A stretch of 64,000 nucleotides of DNA. Source: Methanoculleus horonobensis (GTDB lineage Archaea > Halobacteriota > Methanomicrobia > Methanomicrobiales > Methanoculleaceae). The stretch is from positions 124,001 through 188,000 of the forward strand of contig NZ_BCNY01000014.1 of NCBI RefSeq assembly GCF_001602375.1. The letters are read 5' to 3'. The notes under the pieces are model-generated. The model worked only from the letters and a program-made list of their open reading frames with translations, had not been told where the DNA came from and searched no databases. Position numbers and translations under genes: made by a program. Positions 17,738 to 26,726 of this stretch are shown one piece after another (positions within the stretch are counted from its first letter, which is position 1; each line of letters begins with the position of its first letter).

Positions 17738-18043
17738 AGAGTAATCTTCCTCTCACGCTATAGGATTTACTTATGGGTGGAGCGGGGAGAAGCCCCCTCC
17801 ATCCGGCAAGAGCAGGGGAGTCCGACCCGGAGAAAAGTTAATGTCCGTACGCGGTTCACTCCACGATACGATACCCTCGTTCGGGGCAGATTTTTCATGG
17901 TTGCCCCCGACATATGATGAGTCACAAGGAGTTGTCCGATTGAGAGAGGTATGCACCTGTTGCAGATCCGGCCGGTTTCCCGTCGCCGTCACCCTGCAGA
18001 GCCGAATTTTCGTCTTCGTCGATACCCGGAACGGAGCCGGACG
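17738..18043. other. Divergent promoter interval
   Basis: 306 bases between the epimerase gene (leftward) and the DUF368 gene (rightward). Weak TATA-like sequence on the minus strand at about 17768-17780 (CATAAGTAAATC). The right half is G+C-rich with short spurious frames on both strands. Nothing else recognised. Confidence 0.35.
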
Positions 18044-18919
18044 ATGAGCCTGCGCCCCGATGGAATACGGGAGCACGCGGGGATCTATCTCCGCGGTCTC
18101 GCGATGGGAGCCTGCGACATCATCCCCGGCGTCTCGGGCGGGACGATCGCCCTCATCACCGGGATCTACGAGCGGCTGGTCGGGGCCATCGGCAGCATCG
18201 ACCCCGCCTCGGTAAAACACCTCGCGAGGGGAGACTTTTCCTCTCTCAGAGCGGATCTTGAGAAGATCGACATCCCGTTCCTCGTCGTCCTCATTGCCGG
18301 TATCGGCACCGCCTTCCTCCTGATGTCCCGCGTGATCCTCTCCCTCCTTGCCGACCATGCGGTAGCGACCTACTCCTTCTTCCTCGGTCTCATCATCGCC
18401 TCTGCGGTAGCCATATTCCTCGAGATCCGTTCCCCGAACGTCGGCACTCTCGCCTTCCTCGCCGTCGGAACCGGCGCCGGCTACCTCCTCGGGGGCCTCG
18501 GGAATATCGATCTCGGCCACTCCCTGCCGGTTCTCTTCCTCACCGGGATGGCGGCGCTCTGCGCCATGATCCTCCCCGGGATATCGGGCGCCTACATCAC
18601 CCTCGTCCTCAACCAGTACGAGTTCATGCTTGCGGCGCTCCGGGCATTCTCGCTCCCTGAGATCCTCGCCTACGTCGCGGGCGGCGTTGCGGGGCTCCTC
18701 CTCTTCACGAAAGGTCTCAAGTATCTCCTTGCGACCTACCACGGGGCGATGCTCGCCCTGCTCACCGGCCTGATGCTCGGTTCGGCGAGGATGCTCTGGG
18801 ATAAGGGTGCTGCGGCCGGGGATATGCTCTCCGGCGGCTGGATCTTCTTCGTTGTCGGTCTCGTCGTCGTCGGCGCGGTTGAATACGTAAAGAGGCGTTA
18901 CCAGGCCGGCACGGCCTGA
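18044..18919 (+). CDS. DUF368 membrane protein, PopT-like lipid-carrier translocase
   Basis: 291 aa from the ATG of MSLRPDG; an upstream in-frame ATG at 17951 would add a basic, unconserved leader. About eight membrane helices. The family hallmark is a repeated re-entrant motif, present here as IIPGVSGGTIALITG near the N terminus and ILPGISGAYITLVLN in the middle, implying an inverted-repeat transporter. Bacterial DUF368 proteins (PopT) were reported to return undecaprenyl phosphate across the membrane. Here the likely cargo is the archaeal dolichyl phosphate used for glycosylation; that step is inference. Confidence 0.85.
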   Translation: MSLRPDGIREHAGIYLRGLAMGACDIIPGVSGGTIALITGIYERLVGAIGSIDPASVKHLARGDFSSLRADLEKIDIPFLVVLIAGIGTAFLLMSRVILSLLADHAVATYSFFLGLIIASAVAIFLEIRSPNVGTLAFLAVGTGAGYLLGGLGNIDLGHSLPVLFLTGMAALCAMILPGISGAYITLVLNQYEFMLAALRAFSLPEILAYVAGGVAGLLLFTKGLKYLLATYHGAMLALLTGLMLGSARMLWDKGAAAGDMLSGGWIFFVVGLVVVGAVEYVKRRYQAGTA

Positions 18920-18985
18920 TCGACGCCTCTTCGCACGGAGCGATCCAAAAACTTACTTCCTCCTCCGGGTGCAACGAGATATATC

Positions 18986-19858
18986 ATGTTCATCGGCATC
19001 GACCACGGCACCACCGCGATGCGCTTCTCAAGCGGGGACGCGGAGTTCAAGATCTCCCGGGAAGAGGCCAGGGACTTCTCGGTCGACGATCTTGCCCGCC
19101 TCGCCCCACTCGACGAGATCGAGGGTATTGCCGTCTGCTACTCGATGGGCGACGGCATCTCGGCGATAACCGGTATCGGGAACGTCCAGAACCGCGGCGT
19201 CATCTCCCGGGAGGGCGCCGGCAAGCACATCGGCGGCGGCACCCGGGTCTACGACGGGATTAAAGAGAGCGGCCTTCCCGCCGTCGTCATCCCCGGGCTG
19301 CACCGCGGATCCCCGACCGATCCGCGGTTCAAGGCCTACTCCCACCAGACGAGCCCCGAGAAGATCGGGATCCTGTACGAGGTCGTGCACGACATCGGGG
19401 GCGACGTTGTGGTCTGCGACGCGAGTTCGAACACCGTCACCCTCCTCGTGACCAATGGCCGGATCACCGGCGCGTTCGACGCCTGCATCTTCGCGCCCGG
19501 AACCCGGCACGGTGCTCTCGACGTCGACGCCATCCGCCGGATCGACCGGGGCGAGTCGACGGCGAACGACGCTTTTCTCCACGCGGGCGTGAACTACACG
19601 GTGCCTCCCGATCTGCGGGTAGAGACGATGGCCATGTTTGCCGCGATGGAGTGCGCCTCGATGCTTCTCCTCAACCCCGGTGGGAAGGTCGCCCTTGCCG
19701 GCACCATGGCCCCCGCCATCGCACCGCGGGTCAAGGAACTCCTTTCGCGGAACGTCACCGTCTATGACGAGTGGTGTGCGGCCCGGGGGCTTGCCCGGAT
19801 CGCCCGCGATGTCTTCACCGGGGCAACCGATATCCTCGGGCTCGCGGTTGAGCGGTAG
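18986..19858 (+). CDS. Methanogenesis marker protein 12 (UPF0285)
   Basis: 290 aa. The sequence from MFIGIDHGTTAMRFSSGD to the C terminus matches the family TIGR03281, found in methanogens and otherwise uncharacterised. The N terminus looks like the phosphate-1 strand of an ASKHA (actin/sugar kinase) fold, and VVCDASSNTVTLLVTNG could be the phosphate-2 strand, so an ATPase is plausible. It lies on the plus strand 66 bases after the DUF368 gene and 100 bases before PHI. It is strong evidence that the host is a methanogen. Confidence 0.88.
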   Translation: MFIGIDHGTTAMRFSSGDAEFKISREEARDFSVDDLARLAPLDEIEGIAVCYSMGDGISAITGIGNVQNRGVISREGAGKHIGGGTRVYDGIKESGLPAVVIPGLHRGSPTDPRFKAYSHQTSPEKIGILYEVVHDIGGDVVVCDASSNTVTLLVTNGRITGAFDACIFAPGTRHGALDVDAIRRIDRGESTANDAFLHAGVNYTVPPDLRVETMAMFAAMECASMLLLNPGGKVALAGTMAPAIAPRVKELLSRNVTVYDEWCAARGLARIARDVFTGATDILGLAVER

Positions 19859-19905
19859 CCGCCGCCTGGAGAGACCGGCGGGGAGCGCCCCTCCGGTTTC
19901 GTAAT

Positions 19906-19915
19906 CTTTTAAATG
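19906..19915 (+). promoter_or_regulatory. TATA-like box for the PHI gene
   Basis: CTTTTAAATG about 45-50 bases before the ATG at 19959, with the ribosome site GAGGAGAGG at 19942-19950. Confidence 0.45.
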
Positions 19916-19958
19916 CTGCCGGGTAGTATAGTGGTTTAATTGAGGAGAGGCCGGAACC

Positions 19959-20576
19959 ATGCAGCAGGAATGCCCCAGTATCGCCGATCTCATGCTCCTG
20001 ATGACGTCGCGTCTCGAAGAGGCGGCGCGCACGATGGATCAGCAGAGCGCCGGCCGGTTTCTTGAAGTGATCCTCAGCGCAAAGCGGATATACCTTGCCG
20101 GGGCCGGGCGTTCCGGCCTTGTTGCGCGGGCGTTTGCCCAGCGGCTGATGCATCTCGGGTTCGAGAGTTACGTCATCGGCGAGACGATCACCCCTGCGTT
20201 CGGCCCGGAAGACGTGCTCGTCGCGTTCTCTGGCTCGGGGGAGACGCAGTCGGTCGTGGACGCGTGCGAGACCGCCCGGGAGATCGGGGGGAAGATCTGT
20301 CTCGTCACGTCGACGGCCGACTCGCACATCGGCCGCATGGCCGACTGCATCGTCGAGATCGGGAATAACCGGCTCAAAGATGCGGATATCCCACGTGACT
20401 TCGAGATCCGCCAGCTCACCGGACAGTACCGGTCGGTCTCCGGGTCGTTCGCCCCGCTCGGGACCCTCTTCGAGACCGCAGCACTGGTCTTTTCGGACGC
20501 GATCGTCTCGGCCCTGATGGAAGTGCGGCACTGCACCGCCGAGGATCTCAGAAGCCGCCTGGCAAACGTCCAGTGA
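19959..20576 (+). CDS. hxlB: 6-phospho-3-hexuloisomerase (PHI)
   Basis: 205 aa, a single SIS domain. Interconverts fructose 6-phosphate and hexulose 6-phosphate. Sugar-phosphate binding motifs are visible: IYLAGAGRSGLVARAFAQRL and LVAFSGSGETQSVVD, plus LVTSTADSHIGRMAD and a C-terminal EVRHCTAEDLRSRLANVQ. With the HPS half of the fused protein at 53077 it completes the reverse ribulose monophosphate route that gives many archaea their pentoses. The two genes are 33 kb apart here, whereas in many archaea they are adjacent or fused. Confidence 0.92.
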   Translation: MQQECPSIADLMLLMTSRLEEAARTMDQQSAGRFLEVILSAKRIYLAGAGRSGLVARAFAQRLMHLGFESYVIGETITPAFGPEDVLVAFSGSGETQSVVDACETAREIGGKICLVTSTADSHIGRMADCIVEIGNNRLKDADIPRDFEIRQLTGQYRSVSGSFAPLGTLFETAALVFSDAIVSALMEVRHCTAEDLRSRLANVQ

Positions 20577-20693
20577 GCGGCGGTAGTCCTCGACTCTGCG
20601 TCTCCTTCCGGCACCGGCAAAAATTATCTCCTCTGCGGGGCAACAGGTGTTCCGGCCCGTTCACGGCTCCGGCGCGGCCTGTTGGTGCCGGGT

Positions 20694-20703
20694 ATTTATA
20701 TTA
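20694..20703 (+). promoter_or_regulatory. TATA box of the porCDAB operon
   Basis: ATTTATATTA, about 32-41 bases before the TTG start at 20735, within a 30-base AT-rich patch in G+C-rich surroundings. AAGGGGG at 20721-20727 is the ribosome site. Confidence 0.6.
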
Positions 20704-20734
20704 TTAATCATTAAGATTTAAAGGGGGTTTTTGT

Positions 20735-21280
20735 TTGAGAGAGTTACGCATTCACGGCAGGGGTGGTCAGGGTTCTGTGACCGCCGCCGAACTCATTGCT
20801 TACGCAGCATTCGAGGGCGGTGTCTTTTCCCAGGCATTCCCGGCCTTTGGTGTGGAACGCCGGGGCGCCCCGGTTCAGGCGTTCGTCCGGTTCAGCGACG
20901 AGAAGGTACGGCTGCGCAGCCAGATCTACGAACCCGATTACATCATCGTGCAGGATCCTACCCTGATCGGTGACGTCGACGTCTTCAACGGTATGAAAGC
21001 GGGTGGGATCGCTATCGTCAACACCGAGAAGTCCGACTTCGATTCCGGTGTTCCGGAGGGCGTGAAGGTCTACACCATCGATGCGACCACCATCGCGCTC
21101 GAAGAACTCGGTGTGCCCATCACCAATACAACCCTGATGGGCGCGTTCGCCGCAGCCACTGGAGAGATCGAGCTTGAACCGCTCGAGCACGCGCTGCGGA
21201 GCCGGTTCTCCGGGAGCATGGCCGACAAGAACGTCAGGGCCGCGGAACGCGCGTACAACCTGATCGGAGGTGCCGCATAA
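20735..21280 (+). CDS. porC: Pyruvate:ferredoxin oxidoreductase gamma subunit
   Basis: 181 aa, beginning with TTG. Catalytic gamma domain of the four-subunit archaeal POR, which oxidises pyruvate to acetyl-CoA and CO2 or runs in reverse for carbon fixation. The start is fixed by LRELRIHGRGGQGSVTAAEL, the conserved GxGGQG opening, with GGGGG eight bases upstream. FPAFGVERRGAPVQAFVR is the usual second signature. The order gamma-delta-alpha-beta with overlapping or abutting genes is typical for pyruvate rather than 2-ketoisovalerate enzymes. Confidence 0.93.
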   Translation: MRELRIHGRGGQGSVTAAELIAYAAFEGGVFSQAFPAFGVERRGAPVQAFVRFSDEKVRLRSQIYEPDYIIVQDPTLIGDVDVFNGMKAGGIAIVNTEKSDFDSGVPEGVKVYTIDATTIALEELGVPITNTTLMGAFAAATGEIELEPLEHALRSRFSGSMADKNVRAAERAYNLIGGAA

Positions 21281-21540
21281 TGGCGCTGCGAGTCGGCTGC
21301 GTCGCGGCTCCGGGTAGAGCGCTTGAGAACAAGACGGGTGGCTGGCGGGTCTTCAAACCGGTCTTCGATCCCGAGAACTGCACGAAATGCGGGATGTGTG
21401 CCATGGTATGTCCTGAAGGCTGCGTCCGCGAGACTGAGGAGGGCACGTTCGAGCCCGATCTCGACTACTGCAAGGGCTGCGGGATCTGCGTGGAGATCTG
21501 CCCGAAGAAAGGCATCAGGATGGAGAAGGAGGAGAAATAA
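21280..21540 (+). CDS. porD: Pyruvate:ferredoxin oxidoreductase delta subunit (ferredoxin)
   Basis: 86 aa with two [4Fe-4S] motifs, CTKCGMCAMVCPEGC and CKGCGICVEICPKKG, each followed by the fourth Cys in the right place. Carries electrons from the thiamine/4Fe site to external ferredoxin. Its ATG overlaps the porC stop by one base (TAATG), and the next gene starts the same way, so translation is coupled. Confidence 0.95.
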   Translation: MALRVGCVAAPGRALENKTGGWRVFKPVFDPENCTKCGMCAMVCPEGCVRETEEGTFEPDLDYCKGCGICVEICPKKGIRMEKEEK

Positions 21541-22694
21541 TGCTGGAATTTATGGAAGGATCGCATGCGGTGGCCGAGATCGTAAAGCGTTGCCGCCCGC
21601 AGGTGATCGCAGCCTATCCCATCACGCCGCAGACGCACATCGTCGAAGACCTTGCCCAGATGGTGGCGAACTGCGAGATCGATGCCGAGTACATCACGGT
21701 CGAGAGTGAGTTCTCGGCCCTTTCCGCCTGCCTCGGTGCGAGTGCGGCGGGTTCCCGGGTCTATTCGGCGACGACGTCTCAGGGTCTTGCCCTGATGTTC
21801 GAGGTCTGCTTCAACGCGGCGGGGATGCGCCAGCCGATCGTGATGACGATCGCGAACCGGTCTCTCGGCGCGCCGCTCTCGATCTGGAACGACCAGCAGG
21901 ACTCGATATCGCTGCGCGACTCCGGGTGGCTGCAGTTCTACGCCGAGGACAACCAGGAGACCGCCGATCTCCATATGATCGCTTACAAGGTCTGTGAAGA
22001 CCACGATATTCTCCTCCCGGCGTTTGTCTGCTTCGACGGTTTCATCCTCACGCACACCTTCGAGCCGGTCGCTCTTCCCACCCAGGAAGAGGTGGACGCC
22101 TATCTGCCGGCCTTCAACCCCTACCAGCGGCTGGACGCGGAAAACCCGTTGAGTTTTGGGATGTACGCGACGCCCGAGTACTACATGGAGTTCCGGTACG
22201 AGGTCGACCAGGCGATGCAGCGTGCCAAACAGGCATTCGTAAAAGCAGGGCGTGAGTTCGGAGAGCAGTTCGGCAGGGACTACTCCGCGCTCGTCGAAGG
22301 CTACCGCCTCGAGAACGCCGATATCGCGCTTGTCGCCATGGGCTCCATCTGCGGCACCGTAAAGGACGCCATCGACGAGATGCGCGAGAACGGCCGGAAG
22401 GTCGGGCTCTTAAAGATCCGGGCCTACCGGCCGTTCCCTGCCCGGGAGATCGCGGATGCCCTGAAGGGCGTCTCGACGGTCGCGGTGCTCGACAAGAACA
22501 TCTCGCTCGGCAACGGCGGAGCGGTCGGCACTGAGGTGAAGTCGGCGCTCTATGGCTCCGGTATATCTGTATACGACTACATCATTGCCCTCGGCGGGCG
22601 CGACGTTCGGAAGAAGGACATCGCCGCGGTCGTCGATCTCGCCGAGAAAGGGAAAGGAGACATGTTCTATGGACTACGGACGGAGGTGCTCTGA
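21540..22694 (+). CDS. porA: Pyruvate:ferredoxin oxidoreductase alpha subunit
   Basis: 384 aa. Starts MLEFMEGSHAVAEIVKRCRP and contains the pyruvate-binding AAYPITPQTHIVEDLA segment, then VESEFSALSACLGAS and YSATTSQGLALMFEV, the standard alpha-subunit landmarks. The C-terminal third carries LLKIRAYRPFPAREI and the CoA-region ALGGRDVRK. It overlaps the stop of porD by one base and is followed immediately by porB. Confidence 0.95.
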   Translation: MLEFMEGSHAVAEIVKRCRPQVIAAYPITPQTHIVEDLAQMVANCEIDAEYITVESEFSALSACLGASAAGSRVYSATTSQGLALMFEVCFNAAGMRQPIVMTIANRSLGAPLSIWNDQQDSISLRDSGWLQFYAEDNQETADLHMIAYKVCEDHDILLPAFVCFDGFILTHTFEPVALPTQEEVDAYLPAFNPYQRLDAENPLSFGMYATPEYYMEFRYEVDQAMQRAKQAFVKAGREFGEQFGRDYSALVEGYRLENADIALVAMGSICGTVKDAIDEMRENGRKVGLLKIRAYRPFPAREIADALKGVSTVAVLDKNISLGNGGAVGTEVKSALYGSGISVYDYIIALGGRDVRKKDIAAVVDLAEKGKGDMFYGLRTEVL

Positions 22695-23603
22695 ATGGCT
22701 GAAGTAGAGGGAGGATGCGAACTCTTCTCGGCCGGACACCGGGCGTGCGGCGGGTGCGGTCCGGCGCTTGCGGCCCGGCTCCTCCTCAAGGCGACCGGAA
22801 AGAACGTCATCATCGCTGCCGCTACGGGGTGTATGGAGGTCTTCTCCACGCCCTACCCGGAGACGGCCTGGGGCGTCCCCTGGATCCACTCGCTCTTCGA
22901 GAATCCTGCAGCGGTTGCCTCCGGCATCGAGGCGTCGTTAAAGAGGCAGGGACGGACGGAGAAGGTCGTCTGCATCGGCGGCGACGGGTCGACGCTCGAT
23001 ATCGGGGTGCTCTGCATCAGCGGCGCCTTCGAGCGCGGCCACGACATCACCTACATCTGCTACGACAACGAGGCCTACATGAACACGGGCATCCAGCGGT
23101 CGGGTGCGACGCCCTACGGCGCGAGCACCACGACGAGCCCGGCCGGGTCGTGTTCGCTCGGCAATCCGCGTCCGAAGAAGGACATGCCCGCGATCCTCGC
23201 GGCTCACGGTGCGCCCTACGTCGCAACCGCCTCGATCGCCTACCCAAACGACTTCGTCCAGAAGGTCGAGCGGGCGATCAACACCCCCGGCCCCTGCTAT
23301 ATCCAGGTACATACACCCTGCTGCACGGGGTGGGGCTTTGAGTCCGGCGAGACGCTTAACATGGCCAAACTCGCCATCGAGACAGGTCTCTGGGTGAACT
23401 ACGAGATGGTCGACGGCCGGGTCGAGAAGGCGAAGAAGGTGAGTCGGAAGCCCGTCGAGGAGTATCTCCAGAAGCAGAAGCGTTTCCGGCATCTCTTCAA
23501 GCCCGCCCGCCGGGACGACGTGATCGCGCAGATCCAGGGGATCGCCGACGCAAACGCCGAGCGGTTCGGGATCGACATCAAGCGAAAAGAATCGTCAGAA
23601 TAA
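22695..23603 (+). CDS. porB: Pyruvate:ferredoxin oxidoreductase beta subunit
   Basis: 302 aa. Binds thiamine diphosphate and one [4Fe-4S] cluster: [17 protein letters not shown] gives two Cys, CCTGWG gives another, and ATGCMEV a further conserved Cys. [11 protein letters not shown] with [13 protein letters not shown] is the TPP/Mg motif. [20 protein letters not shown] is typical of POR beta. The gene end overlaps the convergent LysE gene by 26 bases. Confidence 0.95.
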   Translation: MAEVEGGCELFSAGHRACGGCGPALAARLLLKATGKNVIIAAATGCMEVFSTPYPETAWGVPWIHSLFENPAAVASGIEASLKRQGRTEKVVCIGGDGSTLDIGVLCISGAFERGHDITYICYDNEAYMNTGIQRSGATPYGASTTTSPAGSCSLGNPRPKKDMPAILAAHGAPYVATASIAYPNDFVQKVERAINTPGPCYIQVHTPCCTGWGFESGETLNMAKLAIETGLWVNYEMVDGRVEKAKKVSRKPVEEYLQKQKRFRHLFKPARRDDVIAQIQGIADANAERFGIDIKRKESSE

Positions 23604-24153
23604 AGTACAGCCCGAAGAGGATCATGGCGAGTCCGCTCGCCTGCACCACTTTTTTGTAATGGGGGCCGAGAACGTTCGCTCCCCGCGAGACTGCAAAGGC
23701 AAGGAGCCCGAGCCAGACGATATCCGCGCCGATATGCCCGACGTAGAACTCGACGAACGCCGGATGGAGCGCGAGAAACCCGACGCCGAACGTGAGCCAC
23801 CAGACCCACCAGTAGGGGTTGCCGAGCGTGCATGCGAGCCCGAAGGCAACCGGCGTCTTCGTCTCCCCGGCCGTGGGGACGGCCTCTCCCGCACGGAGGA
23901 ACTGCATCGTGCCGAGTGCGACGAGGACGCCCGAGCCGAGAAGGGCGATGAGGTCGATATGCGGAACGTCGCGCACGCCGAAGGCTATGGCCGCGACCAT
24001 GATGGCCTCGGGTATCCCGTGCCCCGCGACCAGCCCCGCGACGAATCGCCCGGGCTGCCGCCCGCCAAGACCGAGAACCGAGGCGGTCATGGGGCCGGGC
24101 GAGGCGGCCCCGGAGAACCCGATCAGGAACGATGCGGCGACGATCTCGATCAT
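23578..24153 (-). CDS. LysE-family amino-acid or small-molecule exporter
   Basis: 191 aa from the ATG of MIEIVAASF; this start overlaps the upstream stop as ATGA, while the earlier in-frame start would add a basic leader. Six hydrophobic segments and the LysE-family [17 protein letters not shown] opening, with [11 protein letters not shown] in the middle. The family exports amino acids or related compounds. The overlapping upstream genes include threonine synthase, so a threonine-family cargo is conceivable, but the operon is the only support. Confidence 0.85.
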   Translation of the reverse strand: MIEIVAASFLIGFSGAASPGPMTASVLGLGGRQPGRFVAGLVAGHGIPEAIMVAAIAFGVRDVPHIDLIALLGSGVLVALGTMQFLRAGEAVPTAGETKTPVAFGLACTLGNPYWWVWWLTFGVGFLALHPAFVEFYVGHIGADIVWLGLLAFAVSRGANVLGPHYKKVVQASGLAMILFGLYFILTILFA

Positions 24154-24764
24154 TCGCCTTCCTTCCTCCGCGAGATGAGAAGGGGAAGGATCAGGACGGC
24201 CGCGACCGCGATCCATATGGTGCCGAAGGTGGTGAGCAGGATCTCGCGCTCCGGCGTGTAGAAGCGAACTTCCACGAGATTTATCCGGTCCCAGGCGACC
24301 TCCGTGGTCCCGTTCGACCCGGTGGAGATCACGGCGCCGGGGCTGACCATGCCGATGAGCGGGTTCCTGACGTCGAAGCCCCCGGGCAGGGCGACGGTTA
24401 CGGCGTGCGGCGTATCGAAGGCCGCAACAAGGTGGTTATCCCTCACGGGAGCCCGGTAGGTGATCGTGTAGTTACCCTCCGGGAAGGTGATGACGCCTCT
24501 TCCCGCATCCTGGTACTCGACCGGGCCCGAAGGATCGAGCACCTCGAGGTTCTCGACCTGGAGCGGAACCCGCTCACCGAGCATCCCCGGCGTCCAGAAG
24601 GCGTGCTCGCTCCCCGAGACGGTGATCGAGGCGTCGTAGGCGGTGCCGTCGGGGAGCACCCGGACGACGGCCTCCTGTGCCGCCGCCGGAGCGGAGATCA
24701 GGATCAGCGCAAGGCAGAGAGCAGCGAAGGCAGATCCGCGTCGATCTCGGTGGGGGGCTCGCAT
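24150..24764 (-). CDS. Secreted, C-terminally anchored protein (DUF5803-like)
   Basis: 204 aa. An N-terminal signal peptide (FAALCLALILISAPAAAQ) and one C-terminal membrane helix (IWIAVAAVLILPLLI, then basic residues) bracket an extracellular beta-rich domain of about 150 residues. The overall pattern recalls the archaeal DUF5803 family, an assignment made from memory only. It overlaps the upstream threonine synthase gene by 61 bases if the first ATG is used; a later start is possible but would cut the signal peptide. It is coupled to the LysE gene by an ATGA overlap. Confidence 0.65.
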   Translation of the reverse strand: MRAPHRDRRGSAFAALCLALILISAPAAAQEAVVRVLPDGTAYDASITVSGSEHAFWTPGMLGERVPLQVENLEVLDPSGPVEYQDAGRGVITFPEGNYTITYRAPVRDNHLVAAFDTPHAVTVALPGGFDVRNPLIGMVSPGAVISTGSNGTTEVAWDRINLVEVRFYTPEREILLTTFGTIWIAVAAVLILPLLISRRKEGE

Positions 24765-25909
24765 TGTCGTACCACTGTTTCGGGATCTTTCAAGAGATGA
24801 CCGGTCACCACGCAGACGATCCGCTCATCCTTATCGATCAGGCCGAGTTCGGCAAGTTTCCGTATTCCGGCGACCGAGGCTGCCGAGGCGGGTTCGACCC
24901 CGATCCCCTCTTTCCTCGCGAGATCGCGCTGCATGGCAAGGATCTCCTCGTCGGTTACGGATGCCGCCGTCCCGCCCGTCGCGCGGATCGCGACGAGCGC
25001 CTTCTCCGCATTCACCGGGGCGCCGATCCGTATCGCGGTCGCAACCGTCTCGGGCGCGGACTCCGGCACCAGCACCTCGAGGTTCTGCTCAATCGCCTTC
25101 ACCACGGGTGCGGAGCCGGCAGCCTGGATGCCGGTCATCATCGGCAGCCGGTCGATGAACCCGAGCGTTTCGAGTTCCCGGAGCCCTTTGTAGACTGCGG
25201 AGATGTTGCCCGCGTTCCCGACCGGGAGAACCATCCGGTCGGGCACCTCGCCGCCGAGCTGGTCGATCGCCTCGAACCCGATCGTCTTCTGCCCCTCCAG
25301 CCGGTAGGGGTTGACCGAGTTCAAGAGGTAGAGGCCGTGGCTGATGCAGAGCTCGTGTACCATCTCGAGCGCCCGATCAAAGTTGCCGCGGATGGAGATG
25401 ACCCGGGCGCCGTGCATCAGCGCCTGGGCAATCTTCCCGAGAGCGACCTTTCCCGCGGGCAGGAGGACGACACACGGAATCCCGCCCTTTGCCGCGTAGG
25501 CGGCCAGGCTTGCGGAGGTGTTCCCGGTGCTCGCGCAGGCGACCGTCGTCATCCCGAGTTCGCGGGCCATGCTGACGCCCACGGTCATGCCGCGGTCCTT
25601 GAACGAACCGGTCGGGTTCATCCCCTCGTGCTTTGCATAGAGTTCGGGGAGGCCCAGTTCTTTGCCGATCTTCTTTAAGTGGTAGAGCGGGGTGCCTCCT
25701 TCCTGGAGAGAGACCGGTTCGCCCCGAACCGGGAGGAGTTCGCGGTAGCGCCAGACGGAGAGGGGGCGCCGGTTCCATTCGTCACGTGAGACGTCGATGC
25801 CGTCAAGGTCGTATTCGACGGTCAGCAGATGCCCGCAGCGGTTGCATGTATAGATGATCTGGTCCGGTGAGTAGGTTGCACCACAATGAACGCAGACGAG
25901 ACGGTACAT
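24704..25909 (-). CDS. thrC: Threonine synthase
   Basis: 401 aa. PLP enzyme that converts O-phosphohomoserine to threonine. The N terminus is the archaeal zinc-ribbon type (CVHCGATYS and CNRCGH). The PLP lysine lies in NPTGSFKDRGM, the phosphate loop is VGNAGNISA, and ACASTGNTSASLAAYAAKGG is the family hallmark. VEPASAASVAGI closes the site. The start MYRLVCVHCG is conserved. A TATA-like ATATCTATACG on the minus strand lies about 30 bases upstream. Confidence 0.95.
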   Translation of the reverse strand: MYRLVCVHCGATYSPDQIIYTCNRCGHLLTVEYDLDGIDVSRDEWNRRPLSVWRYRELLPVRGEPVSLQEGGTPLYHLKKIGKELGLPELYAKHEGMNPTGSFKDRGMTVGVSMARELGMTTVACASTGNTSASLAAYAAKGGIPCVVLLPAGKVALGKIAQALMHGARVISIRGNFDRALEMVHELCISHGLYLLNSVNPYRLEGQKTIGFEAIDQLGGEVPDRMVLPVGNAGNISAVYKGLRELETLGFIDRLPMMTGIQAAGSAPVVKAIEQNLEVLVPESAPETVATAIRIGAPVNAEKALVAIRATGGTAASVTDEEILAMQRDLARKEGIGVEPASAASVAGIRKLAELGLIDKDERIVCVVTGHLLKDPETVVRQCEPPTEIDADLPSLLSALR

Positions 25910-25970
25910 AGAGAATCGTTGATCGCGCGGATACGTATAGATATGCTATCGAGTTCCAGGAAAGTTCGGA

Positions 25971-26717
25971 TTACCGCCGCCGCCGCTCGGGCCGGACGCG
26001 GGAGACGAGCATGAAGAGCAGCCAGAGGGCGGGGGCTGCGACGAGCACGAGTGATCCGAGTCCCTCGACCGGGATGGCGGTCACGAACGGCGCGACGGCC
26101 ATCCCGGCCGCCGCTATGACGAGCACGATGGAGAACGCTGCAGGACGCACCTCGAAGAGTCCCTGGCTCCGGACACGGCCGGCCACTCGCCGCCGGGAGA
26201 AGGGATAGAGCCAGGCAACCCCGGCCGGGGTGCAGGTGTCCTCCATGAGGTGGAGGATGCATCCTGCAAAGAATGCGCACCCGAAAGCTGGAAGGAGCGC
26301 GAGGGAACTCCCGAGCCAGGTGAGGATGAGTGCCAGGTAACCGGAGAGGACGAGGGCGGTCAGCCCGACACCCGGGAACGAATGGAGCAGTCCGCGGTGC
26401 CTGTGCCGGTAACTCTTCCGGAGGAGCAGCATGAAGACGAGGGAGAGCGGGTAGTAAATGAGATACCTGATGGTATAGCCGAAGATCGGAAGGACCACGG
26501 CAAAACCGTTTACGACCTGGCCTCTCTTCCCTTTCGCGCCGGCAATTCGTCCATTGAATATCGCCGCATCGACGGCATCGGCGTCCGGGGCAAGCGATCC
26601 GACGAAGACGCCGAAGAAAAGGACGGCGATCACGGACGGGTCGATGACGGTGGCCCAGGGAGCGATAAGGAGTGCTGTCGTGGCGAGACTGAGCGATGCA
26701 TGCTGGTCACCCCGCAT
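25971..26717 (-). CDS. Membrane-bound DUF457/YdjM-type metal-dependent hydrolase
   Basis: 248 aa with about six membrane segments. Residues MRGDQHASLSLATT, GSLAPDADAVDAAI and HRHRGLLHSFPG give the His/Asp set that this family is thought to use to bind metal; CILHLMEDTCTPAGVAWLYPFS is the last signature. Members are often annotated as LexA-binding, inner-membrane hydrolases; the physiological substrate is unknown. It follows the nitrilase gene by nine bases and probably belongs to the same transcript. Confidence 0.85.
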   Translation of the reverse strand: MRGDQHASLSLATTALLIAPWATVIDPSVIAVLFFGVFVGSLAPDADAVDAAIFNGRIAGAKGKRGQVVNGFAVVLPIFGYTIRYLIYYPLSLVFMLLLRKSYRHRHRGLLHSFPGVGLTALVLSGYLALILTWLGSSLALLPAFGCAFFAGCILHLMEDTCTPAGVAWLYPFSRRRVAGRVRSQGLFEVRPAAFSIVLVIAAAGMAVAPFVTAIPVEGLGSLVLVAAPALWLLFMLVSRVRPERRRR

Positions 26718-26726
26718 GGGAAATCT

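Noticed and set aside
19918-19940. A tRNA-like 5 prime half (GCCGGGTAGTATAGTGG)
   Set aside because: It resembles a tRNA acceptor and D arm, but no anticodon arm, T arm or matching acceptor strand follows; it overlaps the leader of the PHI gene.
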